From Rosa chinensis (lineage: Eukaryota > Streptophyta > Magnoliopsida > Rosales > Rosaceae), in the NCBI RefSeq assembly GCF_002994745.2, contig NC_037092.1:18033501-18097500 (forward strand): DNA of 64,000 nucleotides. The letters are read 5' to 3'. The position numbers were made by a program, and so were the translations under genes. The notes under the pieces are model-generated. The model searched no databases. It had not been told where the DNA came from and saw only the letters and a list, made by a program, of their open reading frames with translations. The first letter of the stretch is position 1. Every line of letters starts with the position of its first letter. Of this stretch, positions 54,257 through 64,000 are shown piece after piece.

Positions 54257-55156
54257 TCAAAAAAAAAGATAATGATTTATCTTCTTTAACTTCGCTATCA
54301 TGAGGATTTTAGACAGACTGTCACCACCATCTATCGACTTACTAGCAAGCCACATGATCCAATGATATGGAGCATAAGGTTTCGGTGGCTCGTCCACTAT
54401 TGGGTGCTGGCACGAGGGACACAAGTGACTTTTAGTTCGCCACCAGACAATGCAACTTAAATGGTAAAGGTGCGAGCAGTGCAACCGAGCTATCCTATTT
54501 GGATGATCTTCTCCTTCATCAAGTTCCTCATTACATATGAAACAGGGTGTCTGTCTAACAGCAGCTTCCAAACTATCCAACCTCACTAGCTTGAAATCCT
54601 GCTTGACTGCATCAATGTGTCTCCTAAAATCGTCGACCCTAAATGTTTCCATGAACTCCCATAGATGCCCATGAACATCAAGCATCTCTTGACGATTGGC
54701 CTCTACACAAGCTGTTAAACGGCGTAACGAGGGCTCATCCGGAGTAGTCACAGTCACGTCCACTATGCTCACAGTAATAGGCAACCCAGGGACAGCCACT
54801 TCAACCACCTTAAATATTTTTCCAATAATAGCAGGCTGCTCGGCTTCTGGGATACCCATCTTGGTAAGGTGCCTAGCCATGACCTTTGCGTATCCACGCT
54901 TAATTAGGTATGATAGTTTGACACGAGAGAGAGAAACCACCATTTGTGGTTCGGTTATGAGGTTTGGTGCATCATAAAGAATTATTCTTGGAGGAGTAGA
55001 AGAACCGATCAGCGTGAAGAGCCTTAATTTGATGGGAAGCATGTCGCTGCCAATTGGGATTACTGTGGGAGGAAAGGGTTCGCTTGTGTCTCTTTGAGAT
55101 GCTCTGCTACGGAAAAACTGCTTCTTGAACATCATTCTTGAAGACGTGAAATCCAT
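54257..55156 (-). CDS. RING-H2 finger protein, probable E3 ubiquitin ligase
   Basis: Intact intronless frame of 299 aa. Near the C-terminus is a C3H2C3 RING: Cys205, Cys208, Cys227, His229, His232, Cys235, Cys246 and Cys249 (CFICNEEL, LHCSHLYHLSCIVWW, LCPSCQHPI). RING-H2 domains bind two zinc ions and recruit E2 enzymes for ubiquitin transfer. The first 200 residues have no recognised domain. They contain alternating hydrophobic stretches (VVEVAVPGLPITVSIVDVTV) but no clear signal peptide or membrane helix, so a soluble protein is likely. Such short intronless RING-H2 genes form large families in plants. Targets are unknown. A decayed relative lies at 61560-61880 in the same orientation, suggesting local duplication. 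Confidence 0.85.
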   Translation of the reverse strand: MDFTSSRMMFKKQFFRSRASQRDTSEPFPPTVIPIGSDMLPIKLRLFTLIGSSTPPRIILYDAPNLITEPQMVVSLSRVKLSYLIKRGYAKVMARHLTKMGIPEAEQPAIIGKIFKVVEVAVPGLPITVSIVDVTVTTPDEPSLRRLTACVEANRQEMLDVHGHLWEFMETFRVDDFRRHIDAVKQDFKLVRLDSLEAAVRQTPCFICNEELDEGEDHPNRIARLHCSHLYHLSCIVWWRTKSHLCPSCQHPIVDEPPKPYAPYHWIMWLASKSIDGGDSLSKILMIAKLKKINHYLFF

Positions 55157-55212
55157 GGCAAATAGAGAGTATGAGTGAATGACTGATAACTTGGTGAGGG
55201 TGGGTTTATAAT

Positions 55213-55222
55213 TTTATATAGA
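55213..55222 (-). promoter_or_regulatory. TATA box of the RING-H2 gene
   Basis: CTATATAAAA on the minus strand, about 57 bases upstream of the ATG at 55156. Confidence 0.5.
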
Positions 55223-55511
55223 TAATGCTAGAGACCAAAGCCTTCATCTACAAGAATTTGAAAAAAAATAGTGTTCTAATTTGGTTAGGAGCCTTTATTC
55301 ATCCTACAACAATTTGGAAAAGGATTAGGAAAAGGCATATATCTGGGAATTATTTTCAATTAATAAAAAATTAATCAAATGTAACGTCTCAAGCATATTA
55401 GAACAGCATTAGTGAATCGAATCCTTTTTTATTTTTAAGGTGAATGATATATAAGACGGTAAGACCACTATTACTAACTTTATTATTCTCTATGCTAAGA
55501 AGGCCAGAGTG

Positions 55512-57107
55512 CACTACTAGTAAATTTGACTATACACACTGATTAGAATCAGTGGGTATAAGGTCTAACAGTTACTGATATCAGTATGGGAAGCCCAATA
55601 GCCACCCTACACTCACGGATTGAATTACGGTTGCATTTGAGCGGGTGGTCTTTGGTCTTTCCCCACTGATATAAAAGTCAGTGTGGATTTTTCTGTGGTA
55701 CCCATACATACTCACACGAGATAAATAAAAATACGGTATAAAATCTATCTTTAAAAATCAGTGGGAACATTAATCACTAAACTAAAATCTGTATGAACTA
55801 GTGAACTACACAATAAAAATAAATTGATTTAAATAATGTTAAATGTTAACCAATAATAGTAATATTTGAAGAACAACCAATAACAGTAATTAATCAGTAA
55901 AATTCTCAACATATTCCAGAAATGATACAAGGAGGAAGAGGGGGATGAATGCCAATACCTCTCCCAATAAATATACAAACAAAAATGACATGATTGAACA
56001 AAGAAACACACTCCAGATTTATTATTTATTTCTGCATCTTCCCGTTCTCTTCATCTTCCCCTTTGTCTGCTGCATCTCCAGAAGACCAGAACCCCTTCTG
56101 TTTTTGTCAATTGAATAAATTGATGATCAATAACATCAACTAGAAAGGCATGAGTATAGGAAAAATCAACCAATAAATATTACCTTATGCCAAATGACAC
56201 CTGAGATCAAGACCCAAGTATTTGCTATCTGGGTTCTTTTACTTCTTTATTTCTGTCTTCAAACACCTACAGAGTTTCTGTTGAGCTGCTATTGAAATAG
56301 AGATGACTATGGAGGAGTCGTGCTCTCTGATGAATCCTATACAGAGTACGCCGCGATTATGTGGTTGTAGGATTTTCCAACTTATTTCTAGATTTAACTA
56401 GTGTTAGAGAAAAGAAAGGAAAAACAATATTATTCAGATGACTATATCTGTGTGTGTAACACTTTTGTTATAGATGTATATGAGTATAAAATTAGTTAAT
56501 AAATTATATTTTTGTTACTTCTCACAGATATCTGTGTGTACAAAACCTTGTTACAGATGTCTATGAGTATAAAATTATCTAATAAATTATATTTTTGTTA
56601 TTACTCACAGATATCCATGTGAGTCAAACCTTGTTACAGATGTCTATGAGTATAAAATTAGTTAATAAATTATATTTTTGTTACTTCTCACAGATATCCG
56701 TGTGTACGAAACCTTGTTACAGATGTCAATGAGTATAAAATTATCTAATAAATTATATTTTTGTTATTACTCACAGATATCCGTGTGGGTCAAATCTTGT
56801 TACAGATGTCTATGAGTATAAAATTATTTAATAAATTATATTTTGTTATTACTCACAGATATCCGTATGTAAAAGTTTTCTCACACATGTCAGTATGAAC
56901 TAAATATTTGGGATACACGGATATCTGTGAGAAACTTTATCTCACACTGATTTCAGTGAGTAATAGTGTAAACATGTGCTTATGTAGGGTCCAGTTCATT
57001 AGTTCACACAGATGTCTGTATTTATAAATCAAATCCCACAGATGTTTTATCCGTGTGAAAGTCAGTAAGTGTAAAATCAGTGTGGGTTGCTCATTTTGCT
57101 AGTAGTG
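55512..57107. mobile_element. Small non-autonomous CACTA element
   Basis: 1596 bp, CACTACTAGTAAATTTG ... CATTTTGCTAGTAGTG, flanked by the 3-bp duplication GTG (55509-55511 and 57108-57110). The right half has an internal tandem array and palindromic half-sites (ATATCCGTGTG, ATCAGTGTGG). The left half carries GATTAGAATCAGTGGG-type repeats. No transposase or convincing gene is present. Confidence 0.88.
56440..56885. repeat. 83-bp tandem repeat inside the CACTA element
   Basis: Five copies of an 82-84 base unit start at about 56440, 56523, 56606, 56689 and 56772, with a partial one at 56854. Each contains CACAGATATCCGTGTG and GATGTCTATGAGTATAAAAT. The array multiplies the subterminal palindrome, the presumed transposase-binding motif. 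Confidence 0.88.
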
Positions 57108-57549
57108 GTGGGTCGTCCATTGGGCAACAAGAACAAACTTAGCGGAGAAAGTCTCCCAGAAATTCTCTTTGGAACCGAATAAGCCTAAGAAGAAGTTTTA
57201 ATTTGAAACTTCATGCTGGAGTGCAGGACGCAGGTGGTCACCAAGCCTAACACACTGATGGAGCAAGAGTTAGTAGAGATGGTGGGGGAGACTCCCTCCT
57301 GTGTATGGCGTTTCTTTCTAGGTTATAGGTCGGCAAAATTTATAATGGATTCACACAACCCACTTTCAAAATAAAATAAAAAATAAAAAAAGCTTTGTTT
57401 TATAGGTATTTGGGGTGGTCTCTTATTGAGCTTCTCTATAACCTAATCTGGATACATTCACAAGGCCTTTGGGGACAATTTTATGTTTTAACTTATCTTT
57501 TATGGCTTGGTGAAATTTTTCAGAGGTCTTGAGTTTATGGGTTCTCTAA

Positions 57550-57882
57550 TATTTATTTGAAGGGGACTCCAAATTATTAATTGATAGTATCAATTATGTA
57601 GTTCAGCCTCCATGGCGTATTCGACAGATACTGAAAGACATTAGGCTTCTTGCCCAGCAGGTCTCTGTAATTGATTTCCGACATGTTAAAAGAGAAGTAA
57701 ACTTCCTAGCTGATGCTATTGCTAAAATTGGGCACCTTGGCCATGCTCAAAGATGGACTCGATCCATCCCTCCCTCGGCTTCTTCAGTGTTTTTGCTGGA
57801 TAATTTAGGCTTAGGTTGTGTTCGTGATCCATACATATCAGAGTCTCTATTTTTTGAACTAATTGCGTTAGAGAATAATTAA
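57550..57882 (+). pseudogene. RNase H-like domain fragment (LINE or plant RNase H-type retroelement protein)
   Basis: Open frame of about 110 codons ending in TAA, with features of the plant RNase H-like (RVT_3) domain: EGDSKLLIDSINYVVQPPWR, IRQILKDIRLLAQQ and the C-terminal signature FRHVKREVNFLADAIAKIG. These domains cleave RNA in RNA-DNA hybrids in LINE polyproteins. The domain's first half with the initial catalytic Asp is missing; a stop lies just upstream at 57547-57549. It is probably the tail of a decayed LINE. Confidence 0.7.
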
Positions 57883-58027
57883 AGCTATTTTTCTTTTATC
57901 TGGGTGAGGTAGCAAAGTTACTTTGATTATGTTAGCGAGTTAGTAATATACCTATCAAATCAGTATTCGGATCAAGATTCACAATATGATAAAACTAGAC
58001 TAATCTATAGAATAACTAAAGCTATTT

Positions 58028-58061
<34 letters not shown>

Positions 58062-58065
<4 letters not shown>

Positions 58066-58500
58066 CTCCCGACCTAAAAAGAAAAAAGATCCAATATTTC
58101 TATAAGAAAAAAATAAAAAAAAATAAAAAAAAAATAAAAGAGAGAATGTCGATAGGTGTGGTAAGCTGCTACAAGCCTCCAAGCCTGTTCATTCTGAGTC
58201 GATACTCGATAGCCTATTCCCTGTCCCATTTCAATGGAAAACTTTTCCCGACCCTCCACAACCGTTCTCCTTCTTCTCCGATTCCGATGCGGAGGAGGAG
58301 TAACGCCTCCATTCGTTACCTACCGTTTCAATTTCTCTCCTCCTCCTCAGTCCGATAATTTGTTGCCCAAATCAACTTCGATTTCTCCGATGGCCGTCCA
58401 CCCTGGGTGTCGTTTTCCCTCGTGCAAGAGCAGAGGAGAGAGATGGGTTGATTTGTACGACACGTCGTTGTTCGGCTAACAAAAAGGTAGAATTCTTTTT
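58062..58500 (+). other. Gene-like leader region upstream of the HSP70-like gene
   Basis: After an (AT)n tract (58031-58060) there is a Ser/Arg-rich open frame from the ATG at 58146 (MSIGVVSCYKPPSLFILSR) to 58356. Its composition resembles a plastid transit peptide, and it is overlapped by another frame rich in Ser/Pro. It could be a separate small gene or an upstream exon. No family is recognised. Confidence 0.3.
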
Positions 58501-58638
58501 TCTTGTATAATAAAAAGTTTATATTTTTACTTAATGAAATTGTTTTCGGTTAGAGTTCTGTTAGTCACATTTCCCGCCAATTCTTTCTTTCTTTCTTTCT
58601 TGTTCTCTGTTCTCCCTCATTGCGTTTCCGCTCTGCAC

Positions 58639-58681
<43 letters not shown>

Positions 58682-58695
58682 CTTGCCTCATCGAA

Positions 58696-60488
58696 ATGGA
58701 CGATGATCAAGATTGTCTTTGCCATGTGTTACTCAAAGCTGAAATTGCCATTTCTATAGGGGTAAGTAAGTCTCGCACTTCACATCTGCACATTGAAATA
58801 TCAAGAATCTTAATTTTAGTTCTAGGGTTTTGCAATTGGGAAATTTGGTTTTTGAGTTATCATAATTGCTCTGTTTCTTTGAATAATTGTGATTCTTGAA
58901 TGAGATTTTCGCTTGACATTTATATATTCCCTATTTAGAGTTCAGTTCTTCTGTTTTCTTGGATATATTCCATGCTTTGGGAATTGGGATTGTTAAATTC
59001 CATTCAAGGGTTCTCAATCCTGGCATTTTTATTGTTATTTTTCTGTTTCTTTAAGGAATTGCATTATTTTTTTCATTAATTGTTGAATCATGGCTGTGAG
59101 TGGTCTGCGATTAACAGTACTGATACCATGTATTATTTAAAATGTAGCTTCTAGATGAGATTGCAATACGGTTGAGAGACTCTGATGAGCAAGTGGCAGC
59201 TGTTTTAACAGATGATGGTTTTGATGAACAATATGAACATCATTTGGAACTTTTTAAGGATGAACTAGAGATGTTGGAAGATGAAATAGAGTTAGAAGAA
59301 CTCGAAAAAATGGTGGAACTTGAACAAGAATTGAAAGAACTTGAACTGTTGGAGGTTGCAGGAGAAATGGAACAACTTGAAATGTTGGCTATTGAAGGTT
59401 CATATCCGTACTTAAACAATGGTGTGAACCCTGAGGCATTTGCTTATGATAAGGCTGGTGATGGAAACAAAGGTATATATGCATTTTTTATCTGCTCGAT
59501 GAGGGTTAATTATATATGATTAGAATAACAGAGCACATATTATATTTTGTTAAATACAGATATCATTCTCTGGGATGTTGCACCTCTCACCCTTGGTATC
59601 GAAACTGCTGGTGGTATTATGACTAAATTGATTCCCAGAAACACTGTGATCCCAACCAAGAAATCCCAGGTTTTCACCACTTATCAGGATCAGCAGAGTA
59701 CAGTCTACATTCAGGTATCACTCTTTGACTAATCCACTGTAATGAAATGCTCGTGCACTGTTGAAATGACCACGGCATGATGAATTTTTCCTAGACTTAA
59801 TCGTGTTTTGCTTTTTCCAGGTCTATGAGGGTGAAGGGAGTCTAACAAGATATTGCAGGATCCTTGGAAAATTTGAACTTACTGGCATTCCCCCAGCCCC
59901 AAGGTTTGTTTCTGCTCCAAAGTGTATGAGGGTGAAATGAGTTTCACAAAGAATTGTGGAAATTTTAATCTTATCTTCTCTTTTAATTGGCTTTACCAGT
60001 TTATAGAGATTTAACTGTAACTCATTACTCCATTGGACAGGGGTATTCCTCGGATTGAAGTCACGTTTGAAGTGGATACCAATGGTTTCCTGAATGTCAA
60101 GGCAGAAGACAAGGGCACTGGCAAATCTGAGAAGATCACCATCACCAATGACAAGGGTTGCACAAGCCAAGAAGAAATTGAGTGCATAGTCAAAGAGGCA
60201 GAGGAGTTAGCTGATGAGGACCAGAAGGTGAAGGAGAGGATTGATGCCCATAATAGCCTGAAAACTTTTATCTACAACTTGAAGAACCAGATCAACGAAA
60301 TGGACAAGCTTGAGTATGATGAGAAGGATAAGCTTGAGACCGCTGTGAAGAAGGCCCTGGAATGGATGAAGGACAACCAGACCGCTGAGAAGGAGGACTA
60401 TGAGGAGAAGCTCAAGGAGGTTGAAGCAATCTGCAACGCTATCATCACAACTGTTTACCAGAGGTCAGGTGATACTCCTGTGGATTAA
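58696..60488 (+). CDS. Chimeric protein: acidic coiled coil joined to BiP-type HSP70 substrate-binding domain, no ATPase domain
   Basis: Five exons with phase-consistent GT-AG junctions: 58696-58761, 59148-59472, 59560-59714, 59821-59903 and 60042-60488 (the acceptor AG may end at 60040, making the last exon start at 60041); about 358 aa. Residues 1-22 ([20 protein letters not shown]) and about 23-115 form a novel Glu/Leu-rich coiled coil ([20 protein letters not shown]). From about 115 it matches ER HSP70: [70 protein letters not shown] and the helical lid ending VYQRSG. It lacks the whole nucleotide-binding domain (about 390 residues) and the HDEL retention signal, ending SGDTPVD. HSP70 substrate release needs that ATPase, so it could at most bind peptides passively or act through the coiled coil. 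A (CT)n tract precedes the ATG. A degenerating gene is the alternative. Confidence 0.72.
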
Positions 60489-61474
60489 TTCAACAGCTGA
60501 ATGAAATTCATTTGATCCACTTCATGAGCTTTAGGCAAGCTTTTTGCAGGATATTGAGGCTATATAGGTCAAGGGTGAGAGTTTCTAATTGTATAAAAGT
60601 TAGGGGAGAGAATATCTACTCTTTTGAGTAATGGAGATAGAATATTGTCCCGTTTGTTGGTACTGAATATCATGTCTGATCTGTTTGTAGTTCTGCCTGT
60701 TAAGACAGACATGCATAATCTGTTTAGGAATACTTTAAAATACTGTTACCATCAGAGAACTCTTATTAGTATATTCAGGTTACATATTTGGAAGTTAGTA
60801 ATCTCTGTCCATGAAAGTAGTAATTCAAAAACTTTCCTTCCTCATTCCTGTGGTCTTATATCAATGGGTGAGAACAGTTCAGCAGATCTCCATGATTTCT
60901 AACTCTTAAATCTGTGAGTTAATTAGAAATCTCGTATTTGTAAGACTTTAAAGTATGCTGTCTATTATCAAATTAAGCAGAGAATTCTTGCCAGTTCCTC
61001 ATTTCCTCACATGTACAACAATCATTTCAAATTTTTGATAGGCCGAGCAGGCAAGTACTACAACATTCAGAGAAGTAACCTTGAATTTCATTCCAAGAAA
61101 AACTAAAAGATGAAAAGGGCTAGTTGCTTGACAGTAAGTGAAGCCCGGGGTTTATTATTTGTTTCTGCTGCCAACAGGCCTAATGTCATATCCAAAGTCG
61201 ATACACAACCTCAGACCCAAAAATCAAGCATAAAATTCAAGCATACAGTATTAAAAAATTTTCCCACTGCTGCACTGAGATGGTGCATTTCTTTGCTGCT
61301 CACTGCATCTTATAAGTTGTATCAAATATCCTTCTTCAAAAGTTCCATATTAAACATATGCTCATAACAGATTTCAGCTATAGGAAAACTAATCTCATTC
61401 AGGTTAATTTTGCTTCATTTGAACATCTACAGAAAACTAATACAAATAATATTCTACTTTCCCACATTCAAAAC
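60489..61474. other. 3' flank of the HSP70-like gene
   Basis: Probably contains its 3' UTR. No other gene is seen. Several short frames lack protein character. Confidence 0.35.
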
Positions 61475-61559
61475 TCAAAAGCTACAACCAAATGCAAATT
61501 TATAGCATAAACATAAACTAGTCATGGAGCTGTATCTTGAAGATCTGAACTCAAACAGC

Positions 61560-61880
61560 CATTTTAAGTGAAGGATGATCTGGTTTAATCTTCCTTCATT
61601 AATTAACTTCACTTTCCTGATCACATTCTCCAAACTTCCAAAGTGTCGCTGTGATCTCTGAACAACATTGTATAGCATAGGCCAATTCTGCAGCCCTTTT
61701 GGTGGCCGGCACACTATTGGGTATTGGCAAGTACAAGGAGGACACAAGTGACAGTCTTTCCACCATCAGAGAGTGAAATATCCATGGAGAAGGTGTGGGC
61801 AGCTTCTTTCAATGATCATTCCCTTCTACTTTATCACAGTTTCTTACAAATGAAACACCGCGACTGACTAGAATCCTGTC
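61560..61880 (-). pseudogene. Decayed RING-H2 gene fragment related to the gene at 54257-55156
   Basis: Nucleotide similarity is recognisable to the 3' half of the RING gene: 'cacactattgggtattggcaagtacaaggaggacacaagtga' here against 'cactattgggtgctggcacgagggacacaagtga' there, and GATGATCTGG near both 3' ends. The minus strand keeps CFICKK followed by a stop, then WWKDCHLCPPC and QYPIVCRPP. The first Cys pair and the last Cys pair survive, but the middle CxHxxHxxC is frameshifted. The N-terminal 200 residues are not found. Confidence 0.7.
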
Positions 61881-61889
61881 TCAACTGAT

Positions 61890-63146
61890 CTAGCTTAATT
61901 TGGTGTTAATCTAGTGCAATATTCAAGCAATCTATCTTATTTTGCTGATTCATTATTTGTATTAATTCTCATGCCATTCTGAATCTAATGCATTATTCAA
62001 GACTTTCTTTTAAGCACACAGTGTGATAATGGAAACAATTTATGCCAAAAGGGAGTGATAATCCAAGCAGAAGAAAAGCTGTAAGGCAGTAGAATCCATT
62101 GATCTTAGAAAGTGAAAACAAGAAATCGGATACGCAAGAGCAACAAAACAATAACAATTGTGAGGAGAAGATGCACGGAGAGTTGCATAATAAACAAAAC
62201 ATGAACTATTAGAAGATCTGATTCATTCAACATCCCAGATATTTAAGGCTTTCTTCAATATTTAAGGCTTTCTTCGAAACTGAGACTATTACAATTTGCA
62301 ACATGAAGAATCAGCATTTAAATTTCATTGATGTCTGTTCTAAGACTACAGGCACAACAATACAGATCCAGACAGTAAACAGTAGTGGGGTTGGATGCCA
62401 ATTATGCACTTGGCATTAGAGAGTATCTACTGCTCACGAATATTGTACAAGGAAAACAACATCACAGTACTAGAGGACATAACCATGGATATATACCTGT
62501 TTTCAGATCCCATGAAAACAGTGTCAAATATGCATTCTGTGATTTCTCTGCTGTCAGTATGATACTCCCCATGAGTGTAGTTTCCAATCCTTATGGCATA
62601 ATTGGACTTGTTTATCCCCATTTGCAATATCTGCATGCATGAGTGCAACACTAATAAATTATTGTATGTGACATTCACACTAAGGTAAGATAAGTTGTTG
62701 CACTCTAAGCCAATTGCTTATACAGATCCAAAGAAGAAATATGTAACAAAGGAAAAATATTTTTAGGAAATCTCCTGGGGAACCAAGATTATAAAATCAA
62801 GGCTTTTTCTTCAACCTTATAATTGAATCAGCGAATACTGACCCCAACTACTTAAATTGGTCCTTGCTAGAACTTCAAGTAACCTCAGTTGGACTTGCAA
62901 TGGCCATTGTGCGTTAATAAAGTCAAGTAAGAAATTAGAATCATAAGAAATACACAAGAAACCTAATCAGTATACAATGTTTAAGTTTTACAAAATGAGT
63001 AACCAAGCATGTATATTTTTTGACAGAATTGTTTTTCTGATACAAATACGTTGAAATTCAAATTAGCGTCTAACAAACATGTAGAAAGTAATTCACTCCT
63101 GCACCGAAGAGTCAGTTGAAAAAAATAAGTGCACACCGCTTCCAAA
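61890..63146. other. No gene recognised
   Basis: AT-rich DNA with no long frames. A short direct repeat (ATTTAAGGCTTTCTTC) occurs at about 62240 and 62260. It may be introns or 3' flank of the gene represented by exons at 63147-63809. Confidence 0.35.
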
Positions 63147-63809
63147 TCAATTTGGGCTATCACAACCTCCACATCCATCAAAGAAAACTGAGCCTTCAGT
63201 AACAAGATCTCCATTTACAACAGAAGCACATCCATCTGGAACAAATGACCATGGTTCAATGAAAAAAAAACACACATGAATCAGTACATAGAATTATGTT
63301 AAATACGGAAGGTATATATCCTTTCGAAAGTTTCTTCCAGAAGAGACGAAAATATCATCATGCAAGGAAATGGTATGGCGTTTTCATATTAGCATATGCA
63401 GCGCTGAAAGGTACACTGAGCAAAAATGCATAGCAACGCTAAACTCTAATCAATTGAGTGATCGTCACATACCATATTAAAGGTGACTACCATCACATCC
63501 TTTGTGATCTCTGTACATGTAAACCTCCACAAGTGAGCGTAGCACCTATAAAAGCAAGAAGACTAATATCTAGCTTTCTTAGTTGGCGTTGACTTGCATT
63601 CATAATTCAATGCAAGATCAAAGTGAGGAGGGATAGGAGAAAAGAGCTCTCAAACTTCAGCAGCTAAAGAGTCAGTAACTTAACATAGATAATTTTCTAC
63701 CCTGCTACAAATTAAAGGCTCATATCTCCTGTAACACTTACGCAGGTGTTGCACCCATTTTCTTACTGTACGAAGACAGATTCTAGATTATCTGGGATAG
63801 TAGATCTCC
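63147..63809 (-). CDS. 3' exons of an unidentified gene (partial)
   Basis: Several minus-strand exon candidates have plausible splice sites. About 63809-63764 (acceptor TTTGAACAG) reads RRSTIPDNLESVFV. An exon after TTTTATAG (about 63547-63475, donor ATG|GTATGT) continues in phase as CYAHLWRFTCTEITKDVMVV. A terminal exon 63235-63147 after TTGTTCCAG reads GCASVVNGDLVTEGSVFFDG, then CGGCDSPN and a stop. The last junction does not keep phase with the middle exon, so another small exon or an alternative site is needed. I do not recognise the protein; the Cys-rich tail (FFDGCGGCDSP) is its most distinctive feature. The 5' part lies beyond the window or in unrecognised exons. Confidence 0.35.
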
Positions 63810-64000
63810 TCCTGTTCAAAAAACCAGTGAAGAAGTGTTATTTTTTTTATGTGAACAACTGCAAAGCCCCAACATAAATGATTTTAAAACCATATATTTA
63901 TGTCAGTGTCAATCCCCATATGATGAAATATCTGAAACGCAATTTTCAAAGAATCTGCGGCACTAATTTTCTCTAACAATTCAATCCAATCTCACCTAAC

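Overview
The window is nuclear DNA of a flowering plant: spliced genes with GT-AG introns, Ty3/gypsy, hAT, CACTA and Harbinger-type elements, and a plant-specific WUSCHEL-type homeobox gene. The aldo-keto reductase and the style of the repeats suggest a rosid, perhaps Rosaceae (rose or strawberry relatives). That placement comes from recalled protein similarity and is tentative. No CRISPR array, operon or other prokaryotic feature is present.

Layout. (1) 1-1037, minus strand: an aldo-keto reductase (AKR) gene running off the left edge, with a nonsense codon at residue 90. (2) 2808-3002 and 49060-49185: the last exon of a second AKR copy, split by a 46 kb CACTA element (3003-49059, target-site duplication AGT). 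(3) That element holds at least six later insertions: a solo LTR (3276-9937) that itself contains a complete hAT element (5373-9406); a full-length Tat-lineage gypsy element (10530-25113) interrupted by another solo LTR (18787-21361); a Harbinger-like MITE (26072-26692); a 16.4 kb LTR element (29362-45773); and a small CACTA (46419-48047). With these removed, about 6.7 kb of CACTA sequence remains. It has no recognisable transposase but carries fragments of host genes (topoisomerase I C-terminus, a probable BASS transporter exon, NAC-alpha exon 1), all on the minus strand, so it is a gene-capturing (Pack-type) CACTA. (4) 49186-64000: flanking DNA with two more CACTA-family elements, an intact RING-H2 gene (54257-55156) and its decayed relative (61560-61880), a gene joining an acidic coiled coil to an HSP70/BiP substrate-binding domain without the ATPase domain (58696-60488), and 3' exons of an unidentified gene (63147-63809).

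Most notable content. The 16.4 kb LTR element has no gag-pol. Its internal region carries, antisense, an uninterrupted 259-codon WUSCHEL-clade homeobox gene with its own TATA box, WUS box and EAR-like end. A 7.54 kb tandem duplication with a 3-bp microhomology junction has doubled that cargo into two copies with identical predicted proteins. The hAT element carries a beta-adaptin exon that can splice in frame into its intact transposase. Three different LTR families carry minisatellites, and in two of them the unit contains a short perfect hairpin.

The genes do not form a pathway. The window is mainly a record of nested transposition into a small AKR cluster, with repeated capture of host gene fragments. 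Element boundaries were set by eye from terminal repeats and target-site duplications; no database search was possible.
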